In this document: positions 54,362 to 63,971 of the stretch, one piece after another | Numbering within the stretch: position 1 is the stretch's first letter | Layout of the letters: each line of letters opens with the position of its first letter | Assembly (NCBI RefSeq): GCF_030546805.1 | Contig: NZ_JAUOPC010000009.1 | Location: 62,001-126,000, forward strand | Direction: 5' to 3' | Origin: Cyclobacterium sp. 1_MG-2023 | Lineage (GTDB): Bacteria; Bacteroidota; Bacteroidia; Cytophagales; Cyclobacteriaceae | Length of the DNA: 64,000 nt | Made by a program: the position numbers and the translations under genes | Notes under the pieces: model-generated | What the model was told of the DNA's origin: nothing | The model's input: the letters and a program-made list of their open reading frames with translations, nothing else | The model's database searches: none

Positions 54362-55609
54362 ATGAAACTATTAAGGCTTACATTTATTTTCTTTATGGCC
54401 ATTGTCCTTCAGGTCAATGCACAAGATTATGATATTCTGATCAAAAATGGTCATGTAATTGATCCCAAAAATGAAATTGATGGGGTAATGGATGTTGCGA
54501 TTAAGGACAAAAAAATTGCAAAAGTATCCAAAAATATCAAGGAAAAGTCAGCGAAAAAAGTAATTGATGCCGAAGGGTTAATTGTTACTCCGGGTTTGAT
54601 TGATATCCACGGGCATCATTTTTTCGGAACTGAGTCCCATAGAGATTACAACAATAGCTTTTCATCTTTGCCACCGGATGGTTTTACCTTCAGAGCAGGA
54701 GTTACCACAGTTGCAGATGCAGGGAGTCCTGGATGGAAAAATTTCCAGACATATAAGGAGCATGTAATCAACCGTTCCAGAACCAGGGTATTGGTTTTTA
54801 TTAATATCGTGGGTGAAGGCATGAGTGGCGTGACTACTCGAGAGCAGGACACAACAGATATGAGTCCTAAGATGACCGGTATGATAGCAAGGCAAAACCC
54901 TGAAATTATTGGGGTGAAGATAGCACATTATAGAGGACACGAGTGGGGACCTTACAAAAAAGCTGTTGAAGCAGCCGAGATGGCTAAAATCCCTGTAATG
55001 GTTGATCTAGGTGGGGCAGATCCTGCTTTGCCATTGTCCACTTTGCTTCTTGAGATATTAAGACCCGGTGATATTCTCACCCATATGTATGGTGGTGACC
55101 ACTCCGGACATGGACCAAAAGAGGGAACTTTGAATGCAGATGGAAAGGTATGGCCTCACTGGTTTGAAGCACAAGAGAAGGGGTTGATATTTGATGTTGG
55201 CCATGGAGGAGGATCCTTTTTATTCAGAGTGGCTGTTCCTGCCACTGAGCAAGGGTTTTATCCAAATACAATAAGTACTGATTTACATACAGGAAGCATG
55301 AATGCTGGTATGAAGGACATGCTAAATGTGGTGTCTAAAATGATGAATTTGGGAATGAGTCTTCAGGAAGCCATTACTGCCTCCACTTGGAAACCTGCTC
55401 AGGTGATCCAAAGGGAGGATTTAGGCCACCTGTCAGAAGGTGCGGAAGCAGATTTGGCAATTTTCAATTTACATGAAGGCCAATTTGGCTTTATAGATTC
55501 TTCAGGCGCTGCCTTCAAAGGTTCTAAGAAATTGGAAACAGAATTGACCTTGAGAGCAGGTAGAATTGTATGGGACCTCAATGGTATCGGTGCCAAGGAA
55601 TGGGAATAA
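54362..55609 (+). CDS. Exported amidohydrolase/deacetylase-family metallohydrolase (paralog 1)
   Basis: A signal peptide (residues 1-20, ending VNAQ) is followed by the amidohydrolase barrel: N-terminal beta sandwich YDILIKNGHVIDPKN, HxH metal motif GLIDIHGHHF (residues ~82-87), downstream His in VKIAHYRGHEWG, and the C-terminal STDLHTGSMNAGM motif with the catalytic Asp/His. It belongs to the amidohydrolase/deacetylase group that removes acyl or carbamoyl groups from amino compounds. The co-directional context with a PLP ammonia-lyase-type enzyme and RidA points to an N-acylated amino substrate. It shares a family with the product of the gene at 57471-58712. Confidence 0.87.
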   Translation: MKLLRLTFIFFMAIVLQVNAQDYDILIKNGHVIDPKNEIDGVMDVAIKDKKIAKVSKNIKEKSAKKVIDAEGLIVTPGLIDIHGHHFFGTESHRDYNNSFSSLPPDGFTFRAGVTTVADAGSPGWKNFQTYKEHVINRSRTRVLVFINIVGEGMSGVTTREQDTTDMSPKMTGMIARQNPEIIGVKIAHYRGHEWGPYKKAVEAAEMAKIPVMVDLGGADPALPLSTLLLEILRPGDILTHMYGGDHSGHGPKEGTLNADGKVWPHWFEAQEKGLIFDVGHGGGSFLFRVAVPATEQGFYPNTISTDLHTGSMNAGMKDMLNVVSKMMNLGMSLQEAITASTWKPAQVIQREDLGHLSEGAEADLAIFNLHEGQFGFIDSSGAAFKGSKKLETELTLRAGRIVWDLNGIGAKEWE

Positions 55610-55664
55610 CCAGCCAGATGATTACTAAATTGACCTAATTAAATTACTAAAAATAAATTCAGTT

Positions 55665-56192
55665 ATGCTTAAATCACTAGTGTTTTTGTTTTTCATAAGT
55701 CTCGTTACTTTGCCTGGCATCAGCAATGCGCAGAGTCCCGAGAAAAAATTGAAAAAAATGGGAATCACCTTAAAAACCCCCGAGCCTTTCAAAGGAAGTA
55801 TTGTCAAGGCAGTTCGGACAGGAAATTTGGTGTTTCTTTCCGGACATGGGCCGGTTAAACCTGAAGGAGGAATGGTAACAGGAAAGCTTGGGACCGAACT
55901 TACCGTTACCGAAGGTAGAGCCGCAGCCAAATTGGTAGGTATTGATTTGCTAACTTCTTTAAAAGCTGAAATTGGAGACTTTAGCAAGGTTAAAAAGATT
56001 GTAAAAGTTCTAGGAATGGTCAATGCCAGCCCTGAATTTGATGAACAACCTCAGGTAATGAATGGTTTTTCTGATTTCATGGTGGAAATTTTTGGGGAGA
56101 AAGGCAGACATGCCAGGTCAGCTGTTGGTATGGGATCTTTGCCAGGCAATATTGCCTTGGAAATTGAAATGATTGTTGAAATTGAAGATTAA
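55665..56192 (+). CDS. Exported RidA-family enamine/imine deaminase
   Basis: Signal peptide (residues 1-23, ending ISNAQS) in front of a RidA/YjgF fold. The ligand-binding Arg is present as R151 in GRHARSAVGMGSLPGN, with the family strand ALEIEMIVEI at the C-terminus. RidA proteins hydrolyse reactive enamines and imines released by PLP enzymes, giving a keto product and ammonia. An exported RidA next to an exported PLP lyase is unusual and strongly suggests a shared pathway. The trimeric form is expected. It precedes the PLP enzyme gene by 51 bases. Confidence 0.88.
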   Translation: MLKSLVFLFFISLVTLPGISNAQSPEKKLKKMGITLKTPEPFKGSIVKAVRTGNLVFLSGHGPVKPEGGMVTGKLGTELTVTEGRAAAKLVGIDLLTSLKAEIGDFSKVKKIVKVLGMVNASPEFDEQPQVMNGFSDFMVEIFGEKGRHARSAVGMGSLPGNIALEIEMIVEIED

Positions 56193-56243
56193 GTCTGTAG
56201 ATATTCAAATCTATAAGCAGAAGATCTTATTAAAAATATTATT

Positions 56244-57467
56244 ATGATAAGTAGAAGAAAATTACTCAAAAGATTAGGTACGCTTCCTTTGGTAGGCGGT
56301 GTACTAGGTGCAGGTGTTCCCCTTTCTGTTGTGAAGGGAGAAACAATGGTAGAAGCACCCAAGAGGAATGTGATTGAAGAATTAGGCCTTAGAAGTTTTG
56401 TGAATGCAGCAGGTACCTATACTGCTATGACAGCTTCGCTTATGCCTGATGAAGTGATGCAGACCATTAACTTTTCTTCTGACCACTACATCATGTTGGA
56501 TGAGGTGCAGGATAAAGTAGGAGAAAAAATTGCAGCCCTCTGCCATGCAGAATATGCTACCGTTACAGCCGGTTGTTGGTCTGCAATGGTCTTGGGTACG
56601 GCAGGTGTGCTTACCGGAAAAGATAGGAAAAAAATAAGTCAACTTCCTGATCTTACAGGGATGAAGTCTCAGGTAATTGTACAAAAATCTCATAATACAG
56701 GTTATGTACATGCGCTTACCAATACAGGTGTTGACATTGTAGAAGTTGAAACTGCTGCAGATGTAGACCGTGCAGTAAATGATAAAACTGCCATGATGTG
56801 GTTTTTGAATTACCAAGGTCCATCAGGAAAGATCAAGCATGAGGAATGGATAGCCCTTGCCAAAAAGCATGGAATTCCTACCATGATAGATATGGCGGCA
56901 GATGTGCCACCGGTAGAAAACTTATGGAAGTACAATGACTTGGGTTTTGACCTTGTCTGTGTTTCCGGAGGTAAAGCCATAAGAGGTCCTCAAAGTGCTG
57001 GTATCCTTATGGGGCGTAGAGACCTTGTAGAAGCAGCTCGCTTAAGTGCCCCACCAAGAGGAGGTACCATTGGTCGTGGAATGAAAGTCAATAAAGAAGA
57101 AATTCTAGGTATGTATGTGGCTCTTGATACATACATCAAAAAAGACCATGATAAGGAATGGAAGGAATGGGAGGATAAAATTGCCCTTATTTCCGATGCT
57201 GTTTCTGATATTGAAAGTGTAAGTACAGAGGTGACTGTACCAGCTGTAGCGAATCATACTCCTTACTTAGAAATTGGTTGGGATCCGGCTAAAATCAAGC
57301 TTACTCAAGCTGAAATGAGAGAAAAATTACGTGATGGATCTCCTTCAATAGAAGTAATTGGTGGCGGCGAAAATGCAATTAAACTTACTGTATTTATGCT
57401 AAGACCAAAAGAGGAAAAAATTGTTGCCAAAAGAATTGCTGAAGAATTGGAAAAAGCTAAAGCTTAA
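56244..57467 (+). CDS. Tat-exported DgaE/SelA-type PLP-dependent ammonia-lyase-like enzyme
   Basis: A twin-arginine signal (SRRKLLKRLGTLPLVGG) begins the protein. The fold-type I PLP enzyme follows, with the cofactor lysine K244 in VSGGKAIRGPQSAG and aspartate in IDMAADVPP. The closest recognisable group is DgaE, the D-glucosaminate ammonia-lyase-like branch of the SelA superfamily, and there is no tRNA-binding N-terminal domain as in true SelA. The reaction is inferred to be alpha,beta-elimination of ammonia from an amino acid or amino sugar acid. Tat export would let the cofactor be loaded before transport. It is followed by an amidohydrolase gene only three bases later. Confidence 0.85.
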   Translation: MISRRKLLKRLGTLPLVGGVLGAGVPLSVVKGETMVEAPKRNVIEELGLRSFVNAAGTYTAMTASLMPDEVMQTINFSSDHYIMLDEVQDKVGEKIAALCHAEYATVTAGCWSAMVLGTAGVLTGKDRKKISQLPDLTGMKSQVIVQKSHNTGYVHALTNTGVDIVEVETAADVDRAVNDKTAMMWFLNYQGPSGKIKHEEWIALAKKHGIPTMIDMAADVPPVENLWKYNDLGFDLVCVSGGKAIRGPQSAGILMGRRDLVEAARLSAPPRGGTIGRGMKVNKEEILGMYVALDTYIKKDHDKEWKEWEDKIALISDAVSDIESVSTEVTVPAVANHTPYLEIGWDPAKIKLTQAEMREKLRDGSPSIEVIGGGENAIKLTVFMLRPKEEKIVAKRIAEELEKAKA

Positions 57468-57470
57468 CAT

Positions 57471-58712
57471 ATGAATTTGAGATATAGATTATTATTAATG
57501 CTAATGGTACTTACCTCTAGCCTGGTAAGTGCCCAGACCTACGATATGCTTATCAAGGGCGGTAGGTTGATTGATCCGAAGAATGAAATTGATGCCACAA
57601 TGGACATCGCCCTCAAGGATGGCAAGGTTGCCAAAGTAGCGAAATCCATAGCAGGAAGCGATGCGGCTAAAGTTATTGATGCTGATGGGCTTGTTGTTAC
57701 TCCCGGCTTGATTGATATTCATGGTCATGTGTTTCATGGAACGAAACCAAATCATTACCTAAGTGATGGTTTGACTGCATTGCCACCGGATGGTTTTACC
57801 TTTCGTGTAGGTGTTACAACAATTGTTGATTGTGGAGGTGTTGGCTGGAAGAATTTTGAGACCTTTAAAAAGAATGTGATCGAGCCAAGCAAAACTAGGG
57901 TATTGAGCTTTATGAATATCGTTGGAGAAGGAATGCGTGGCGGAGCCTGGGAACAAAATACAGGTGATATGGATGCCAAACTTAGTGGTATGGTGGCCAA
58001 GCAAAACAAAAAATATATTGTAGGATTTAAGGTGGCTCATTATGGCAACCGAGATTGGATTCCAATTGACAGGGCTGTAGAAGCAGGAAGAATTGCAGAC
58101 ATGCCTGTAATTGTTGATTTTGGAGGTTCTAATGCCTTTGATCCACTTTCTATTAAAGAATTGTTTTTCAATCGCTTAAGGCCTGGGGACATTTATACCC
58201 ATACCTATGCCGAACTTAACGGTGCCAGAGAAACAGTTGTAAATAGAGAAACACGTGAGTTTGAGCCATTTGTACTTGAAGCCCAAAAAAGAGGGATCAT
58301 TTTTGATGTTGGATATGGTGGAGCCAGCTTCGAATTTAAGCAAGCCATTCCAGCTTTAGCTGCTGGACTATATCCTAACACCATTAGTACTGACCTTCAC
58401 ACAGGAAGCATGAATGCTGCCATGAAGGACATGCTTAACGTAATGACTACTTTTTTGGCCATGGGAATGGAGCTTCCTGAGGTTATTGAAGCAAGTACTT
58501 GGGAACCTGCAAAAGTAATTAAGAGAACTGAATTGGGACACCTTTCTGAAGGAGCCATAGCGGATCTAAGTATTCTACACATCAGAAATGGTGAATTTAC
58601 CCAGTGGGATAGAACAGGTCAGAAGGTGCCTACCAATCAAAAACTTGAATGTGAAGTAACCATTAAAGATGGTAAAGTGGTTTATGACCTAAATGGTAGA
58701 TCCATTCAATAA
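57471..58712 (+). CDS. Exported amidohydrolase/deacetylase-family metallohydrolase (paralog 2)
   Basis: Same family as 54362-55609: signal peptide ending SLVSAQ, YDMLIKGGRLIDPKN strand, HxH in GLIDIHGHVFHG, VGFKVAHYGNRDW and STDLHTGSMNAAM. The two proteins share the framework but differ throughout, so they are old paralogs rather than a recent copy. Different acyl or amide substrates are likely. It begins three bases after the PLP enzyme gene, so translation is coupled, and it closes the cluster before a strong terminator. Confidence 0.87.
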   Translation: MNLRYRLLLMLMVLTSSLVSAQTYDMLIKGGRLIDPKNEIDATMDIALKDGKVAKVAKSIAGSDAAKVIDADGLVVTPGLIDIHGHVFHGTKPNHYLSDGLTALPPDGFTFRVGVTTIVDCGGVGWKNFETFKKNVIEPSKTRVLSFMNIVGEGMRGGAWEQNTGDMDAKLSGMVAKQNKKYIVGFKVAHYGNRDWIPIDRAVEAGRIADMPVIVDFGGSNAFDPLSIKELFFNRLRPGDIYTHTYAELNGARETVVNRETREFEPFVLEAQKRGIIFDVGYGGASFEFKQAIPALAAGLYPNTISTDLHTGSMNAAMKDMLNVMTTFLAMGMELPEVIEASTWEPAKVIKRTELGHLSEGAIADLSILHIRNGEFTQWDRTGQKVPTNQKLECEVTIKDGKVVYDLNGRSIQ

Positions 58713-58737
58713 TTAAATGTTGCCTTATATAAAAAGA

Positions 58738-58767
58738 AAAAGTCCTTCATTTGAAGGACTTTTTTTG
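58738..58767 (+). terminator. Intrinsic terminator of the six-gene cluster
   Basis: AGTCCTTC / GAAGGACT, an eight-base-pair stem with a four-base loop, flanked by A-run and seven T. It lies 28 bases after the last stop. Confidence 0.9.
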
Positions 58768-58944
58768 TGTTTAAATAGTTCTACCCACCTCAATCATTTG
58801 CATTCAATTTGATTTGCTTACATAAGATAAGCTTTACTGCCTGCAATGGTTTCAAACCTTAATCTAAGGTTTTGCTTGATCCATTGAGGATAACACCATA
58901 AGCTTTAATTGATATTATCAATTGTTTTATTGTGGGGAATATAT

Positions 58945-59265
58945 TTATACCTGTGCTTCCAATTTATCAGAAAGAACAGATTTAGGAACTGCTCCTACTA
59001 CTTTGTCTACTACCTCTCCACCTTTGAAAATCAAAAGGGTAGGTATACTTCTAATTCCAAATTTGGAAGGAATGTCTTGGTTTGCATCAACATCCAATTT
59101 ACCGATGGTAGCCTTGCCTTCATATTCTCCTGCAAGTTCTTCTACGATTGGGCCAATCATTTTACAAGGTCCGCACCATTCTGCCCAAAAGTCTACCAAT
59201 ACAGGCTGATCAGATTTGATTACTTCCTCAAAATTGCTATCTGTAATTTCAATTGCTTTTGCCAT
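58945..59265 (-). CDS. trxA: Thioredoxin
   Basis: A 106-residue thioredoxin with the redox motif [10 protein letters not shown] (CGPC), DVDANQDIP and the cis-Pro segment [13 protein letters not shown]. It reduces disulfides in the cytoplasm and serves ribonucleotide reductase and arsenate reductase-type enzymes. No signal peptide. It is located 87 bases downstream of the dnaE stop on the same strand. Confidence 0.97.
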   Translation of the reverse strand: MAKAIEITDSNFEEVIKSDQPVLVDFWAEWCGPCKMIGPIVEELAGEYEGKATIGKLDVDANQDIPSKFGIRSIPTLLIFKGGEVVDKVVGAVPKSVLSDKLEAQV

Positions 59266-59352
59266 CTTAATGTAATTATGGTTTTTTATAAAATATATAA
59301 CTTAATCAGTTTCAACATTAATAAGTTCCAGATCATTGAAAATATTTTTTTG

Positions 59353-62300
59353 TCAAAGGATTTTATAAGCTACTTCGGGGATTTGATCCAGTGCTTGGAT
59401 CAGTTCATTGGAAGGGTCTACTCGGTATTTTGCAGATATTAGATCTAGGGTCAAATTCTCCTTATTGTCTATGATATTGATATACAATTTTGCATCGCCC
59501 TTGTACTTTTGAGTGATGGCTTCAAGTTTTTCCATCAGTTCTAATCCCAAGTCATCTAGGTCAATATGAACCCGTAAGCCCTTGATCATTTTTCCTCGGA
59601 TCTCATTTAGCAAGGTGATTTGATTGATTTTAAATTCAAACTCAGCGGGTTTGTATTTATTGGGGTGTACTGAACCTGAAATGTATAAAAACCAATTGTG
59701 CATAAAGTATTCTTTGAATTTCACATAATCCTCCCCAAACAAGAAAAAAGTGTGGCCTCCATGGTAATCTTCCATCGTAAGCGTGCCGAAAGGTTTTCCG
59801 TTCTTTGTCGTTCGGTGAGCAAAGGAGGTTACAGCTCCTGCGAGTTTGATTTCCCCTTTTGATTTTAACTGGGAAAGATCGGCTAGCTCCGGAAGCCCTG
59901 TATTTGTAAAAGCTTCTATTTCTACCTTAAACTGATCCAAAGGATGCCCTGAAATATAGAGGCCGACTACCTCTTTTTCTATATTCAATTGTTGTAATTG
60001 GCTGAAGGGCTCCATGTGGGGAATAGATGGAACAGGAATGTCCAGCCCCCCGCCACCGCCAAACATGGAGACCTGTGAGCTTTCTTCTTCCTGTATTACC
60101 TTTTGCGCATATTTAATGGCTTTTTCTAATAGGGTGGCTTCATTATCAGGTGCTTCCAAGTATTGTCTTCGATGGAAATCTACAAAACAGTCAAAACCTC
60201 CGGCCATGGCCAATACTTCCATGGTTTTTTTATTGACCGCTTTTAGGTTGACTCTTTTCGTGAAAGTAAAGACATCCTTGTACAAGCCTCCTGCTTCTCT
60301 TTCTTCTATAATGGCATTCACGGCAGCATTTCCGGCCCCTTTTATTGCGGCCATACCAAATCTAATCTGGCCTTCCATATTTACGGTAAAATCACTCTTG
60401 GACTCGTTGACATCGGGGCCGAGTACCTGTATTCCCATGCGCTTACATTCTTCCATAAAGAAGGTTACCTGTGTAATGTCATTCATGTTATTGCTCAAAA
60501 CAGAAGCCATGTATTCAGCCGGATAATGGGCTTTTAGATAAGCGGTTTGGTAGGCAATCCAGGCATAACAAGTAGAATGGGATTTATTGAACGCATACGA
60601 AGCAAAGGCCTCCCAGTCCTTCCATATTTTTTCCAGTTTTTTGCTGTCATGACCCTTTGCTGCTGCTTGATTGATGAATTTTGGTTTCATCTCATCCAGC
60701 ACATTTTTTTGTTTCTTACCCATTGCTTTTCGGAGAACATCCGCCTCACCTTTGGTAAAGTCTGCCAGCTTTTGGGAGAGAAGCATTACCTGCTCTTGGT
60801 AGACCGTAATACCGTAGGTTTCTTCCAGGTATTCCTTCATGTCATCCAGATCATAGGTGATGGTTTCTAAGCCATGCTTCCGCTTAATGAAACTAGGGAT
60901 GTATTCCAATGGGCCCGGTCTGTAAAGGGCATTCATGGCAATGAGGTCAGCAAAAACCGTGGGCTTTAATTCCCGCATGTATTTTTGCATGCCGGCAGAT
61001 TCATATTGGAATATACCTACTGTTTCACCTCGTTGAAAGAGTTCATATGTTTGTACATCGTCAATTGGAAAGTTTTCCGGATCGAGCAGGATATCATGTC
61101 TTTCTTTAATGATTCGAACAGCATCCTTAATTAGGGTAAGGGTTTTTAAACCCAAAAAATCCATTTTTAGCAGCCCGGCACTTTCCACAACAGAGTTGTC
61201 AAATTGGGTACATACCATCTCAGAATCCTTTGCCAATGCAACAGGGACAAAGTTAGTAATGTCATCTGGCGTAATGATTACCCCACAAGCATGTATGCCT
61301 GTGTTTCTTACAGAGCCCTCCAGTACTTTGGCTTGGTTTATGGTTTTGGAGTTGTCGTCATTTCCTTTAGAAATTCGGATTAACTCCAAGGCCTTTTCCA
61401 AGTTGTCATTATTGTTTTTAAGCTTCGCCGAGAGTTTTGCCCTGTCGTTGGCTAGTTCAAAAAGGGCTTTAAGTTTGATGTCTGTAACTAGCTTTGCCAG
61501 CCTGTCTGCTTCTGATAGGGGAAGGTTCAGTACCCTTGCTGTATCCCTAATCGCAGACTTCGCCGCCATTGTTCCGTAGGTAATGATTTGTGCCACTTGG
61601 TTGGCACCATATTTTTTAATCACATATTCGATTACCCTTTGCCTGCCTTCATCATCAAAATCAATATCAATATCAGGGAGAGAAACCCTGTCGGGATTAA
61701 GGAATCTCTCAAATAGTAAATCGTAAGCGATGGGATCAACATTCGTTATACCCACGCAATAGGCAACAGCAGATCCGGCGGCAGACCCACGACCCGGTCC
61801 GACAGATACTCCCATTTCTCTGGCCGCTCCGGTAAAATCCTGAACAATCAGGAAATAACCCGGGTAACCGGTTCTTTCGATCGTTTCCAGTTCAAAATCC
61901 AACCGTTCTCTGATTTCATCAGTGATTTCTCCATACCTTTCTTTCGCTCCCTCATAAGTAAGGTGGCGAAGAAATGCGTTCTCTCCTCTTTTTCCTCCAT
62001 CTTCATCATCTTGGGGATCAACAAATTTTTCGGGAATGTCATATTTTGGCAATAGAACTTCCCTAGCAAGTTTGAAAGGTTCTATTTTGGATACGATTTC
62101 ATCTGTACATGAAATGGCCTCGGGTAAATCCGCAAAGAGTTTTTTCATCTCCTCTGGGGATTTGAGGTAAAACTCATCATTCGGAAAACCATAGCGATAC
62201 TCGCGCCCTCTTTTTCCTATGTATTTCTTAGGTTTTTCGACCAGTTCACCATCTTTAACACACAATAAAATGTCATGGGACTTGGCATCTACTTGGGCAT

Positions 62301-63639
62301 TATAATAAGTATTATTGGCAGCAAAATACTTGACATTGTATTTTTCTGCCCACTGGAGCAAGACTTCATTTACCTTTTCTTCTTCAGGTATTCCGTGCCG
62401 GTTTAGCTCGATATAGAAATTATCTCCAAATTGCTCATGCCACCAGACGAAGGCCTCTTCAGCTTGGGTTTCTCCTACATTTAGAATAAGGTAAGGAACC
62501 TCTCCCCAGAGCCCTCCTGTAGTAGCTATAAGGTCTCCCTTGTACTGCACCAAAACTTCTCGATCTATTCTAGGTACATAATAAAAGCCTTCTATGTTTG
62601 CATAGGATGCCAGTTTGGCTAGGTTATGGTATCCCGCCTTATTTTTAGCCAATAAAACTGTTTGGTAACCATCGTCTTTATTGGATTTATTTTTACGATC
62701 CCTACAAAGGTTAAACTCACAACCTAGGATGGGTTTGATGTCATTGTTAAACGCTTCTTTTACAAAGTTAAATGCCCCCATCATATTTCCATGGTCGGTC
62801 ATTGCCAATGCCGGCATCCCCAATTCTTTTGCCCTTTTAATGATGGCAGGTATTTCAGAGGTGGATTGTAAAATAGAAAACTGGGTATGGACATGTAAAT
62901 GCGAAAAGGGAGTATCCTTTAGGTCTGAAATGTCTGCACGATCCGCCGCTTTTAAGATTTTTTGAGCCGATACTTTTACGTCATCTTTTGCTGCTGCAAA
63001 ATTTGCGGCTTCAAGATTCGGTGGTTCGTAAATAATTTCATCTAGGGAGAGTCCTTCAATGGGGGACTGTACCCCCTCTTTGATAAGGCCGAAGAAGCAT
63101 TTTGCTGTGGCATCTACATCATAAGCAGCATCGTGGGCATCACCAAAACCCTCACCAAAAAGCTTCTGATGCAATTCAAATAAAGTGGGCCATTTAAATT
63201 TCCCTCCTTTTCCACCCGGAATGGCGCAAAATTCAGTAGATATATCCTTGGTATCTAAGGCTTGTTTCTCCAGATCTACAATGGGGCGTTCCGTTCTTAA
63301 TAATTCAGCCCCTACAATCGAAATATCAAAACCTATATTATGGCCAACCAGAAAGGTTGTCTTTTTGAGATCTTCTTCAAAAATCTCTAGGACTTTTTTT
63401 AGGTCGTGACCTTCTTTTAATGCCCTTTGGGTTGAAATACCATGAATTTTTTCCGAATTATAGGGAATAGTAAAACCTTCAGGCTTAACTATATAATTGT
63501 TGTTTGAAATAAGCTTTCCCTTTTCATCATGAAGCTGCCAGGCCAATTGAACCAAACGTGGCCAGTTGTCTAAGTCAGACATGGGCGCGTTGTAGTTCCT
63601 TGGGAGTCCGGTTGTTTCGGTATCAAATATCAGGTACAT
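59353..63639 (-). CDS. dnaE: DNA polymerase III alpha subunit fused to a DEDDh proofreading exonuclease
   Basis: The main replicative polymerase. Residues 1-190 form a DnaQ-type DEDDh exonuclease (D6, E8 in FDTETTG; VGHNIGFD; final HDAAYDVDA). A PHP domain starts near residue 244 (SHLHVHTQFSI). The C-family polymerase core carries GPGRGSAAGSAVAY and the catalytic PDIDIDF near 654. Tandem HhH and an OB domain (GEIKLAGAVTSFAHRTTKNG, near 1260) follow, and the C-terminus contacts the clamp loader. At 1428 residues it is longer than the unfused E. coli enzyme because proofreading is built in, a layout common in Bacteroidota. The N-terminal ATG is clear. Confidence 0.97.
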   Translation of the reverse strand: MYLIFDTETTGLPRNYNAPMSDLDNWPRLVQLAWQLHDEKGKLISNNNYIVKPEGFTIPYNSEKIHGISTQRALKEGHDLKKVLEIFEEDLKKTTFLVGHNIGFDISIVGAELLRTERPIVDLEKQALDTKDISTEFCAIPGGKGGKFKWPTLFELHQKLFGEGFGDAHDAAYDVDATAKCFFGLIKEGVQSPIEGLSLDEIIYEPPNLEAANFAAAKDDVKVSAQKILKAADRADISDLKDTPFSHLHVHTQFSILQSTSEIPAIIKRAKELGMPALAMTDHGNMMGAFNFVKEAFNNDIKPILGCEFNLCRDRKNKSNKDDGYQTVLLAKNKAGYHNLAKLASYANIEGFYYVPRIDREVLVQYKGDLIATTGGLWGEVPYLILNVGETQAEEAFVWWHEQFGDNFYIELNRHGIPEEEKVNEVLLQWAEKYNVKYFAANNTYYNAQVDAKSHDILLCVKDGELVEKPKKYIGKRGREYRYGFPNDEFYLKSPEEMKKLFADLPEAISCTDEIVSKIEPFKLAREVLLPKYDIPEKFVDPQDDEDGGKRGENAFLRHLTYEGAKERYGEITDEIRERLDFELETIERTGYPGYFLIVQDFTGAAREMGVSVGPGRGSAAGSAVAYCVGITNVDPIAYDLLFERFLNPDRVSLPDIDIDFDDEGRQRVIEYVIKKYGANQVAQIITYGTMAAKSAIRDTARVLNLPLSEADRLAKLVTDIKLKALFELANDRAKLSAKLKNNNDNLEKALELIRISKGNDDNSKTINQAKVLEGSVRNTGIHACGVIITPDDITNFVPVALAKDSEMVCTQFDNSVVESAGLLKMDFLGLKTLTLIKDAVRIIKERHDILLDPENFPIDDVQTYELFQRGETVGIFQYESAGMQKYMRELKPTVFADLIAMNALYRPGPLEYIPSFIKRKHGLETITYDLDDMKEYLEETYGITVYQEQVMLLSQKLADFTKGEADVLRKAMGKKQKNVLDEMKPKFINQAAAKGHDSKKLEKIWKDWEAFASYAFNKSHSTCYAWIAYQTAYLKAHYPAEYMASVLSNNMNDITQVTFFMEECKRMGIQVLGPDVNESKSDFTVNMEGQIRFGMAAIKGAGNAAVNAIIEEREAGGLYKDVFTFTKRVNLKAVNKKTMEVLAMAGGFDCFVDFHRRQYLEAPDNEATLLEKAIKYAQKVIQEEESSQVSMFGGGGGLDIPVPSIPHMEPFSQLQQLNIEKEVVGLYISGHPLDQFKVEIEAFTNTGLPELADLSQLKSKGEIKLAGAVTSFAHRTTKNGKPFGTLTMEDYHGGHTFFLFGEDYVKFKEYFMHNWFLYISGSVHPNKYKPAEFEFKINQITLLNEIRGKMIKGLRVHIDLDDLGLELMEKLEAITQKYKGDAKLYINIIDNKENLTLDLISAKYRVDPSNELIQALDQIPEVAYKIL

Positions 63640-63676
63640 AAATGTAGGTTGAATTAAATCATTAGTCTATTATGTA

Positions 63677-63702
63677 CTTTGGATAACATTAATTATCCAA
63701 AG
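63677..63702 (-). promoter_or_regulatory. Perfect dyad upstream of dnaE
   Basis: CTTTGGATAA and TTATCCAAAG form a perfect 10-base inverted repeat with a six-base spacer, 38 bases before the dnaE start codon. It may be an operator. There is no T-run, so it is not a terminator. Confidence 0.5.
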
Positions 63703-63932
63703 CGAGGATTTATGCATGTTAAGGCAAGGGGTGTAATTGAGCTTCGCCCTTTTATGGATGTCCTGCTTGCCCGATTATTTTCTCTTCAATCAGTAATTGA
63801 TATCACTGTTTGGTAATCTTATATTTACCATAAGATTGAGGTTATGCCTAGGAAATTCCATTGCAAAATCCGATTTAAAAATACAGTTAAATTAAGGTTT
63901 CTGCCAGTATAATTTGAAAAATATCCGGGCAC

Positions 63933-63971
63933 AAAAAAAGCCTGTCCACCTTTTATTGGTAGACAGGCTTT
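63933..63971 (-). terminator. Intrinsic terminator for gene right of window
   Basis: AAAGCCTGTC-ACC / GGT-GACAGGCTTT with one mismatch and a seven-base loop. On the minus strand it is followed by a run of T, so it would stop transcription arriving from beyond position 64000 before dnaE. Confidence 0.8.

Noticed and set aside
60014-60526. Long plus-strand reading frame inside dnaE
   Set aside because: Entirely antisense to a conserved polymerase; low-complexity codon pattern expected from the shadow strand.
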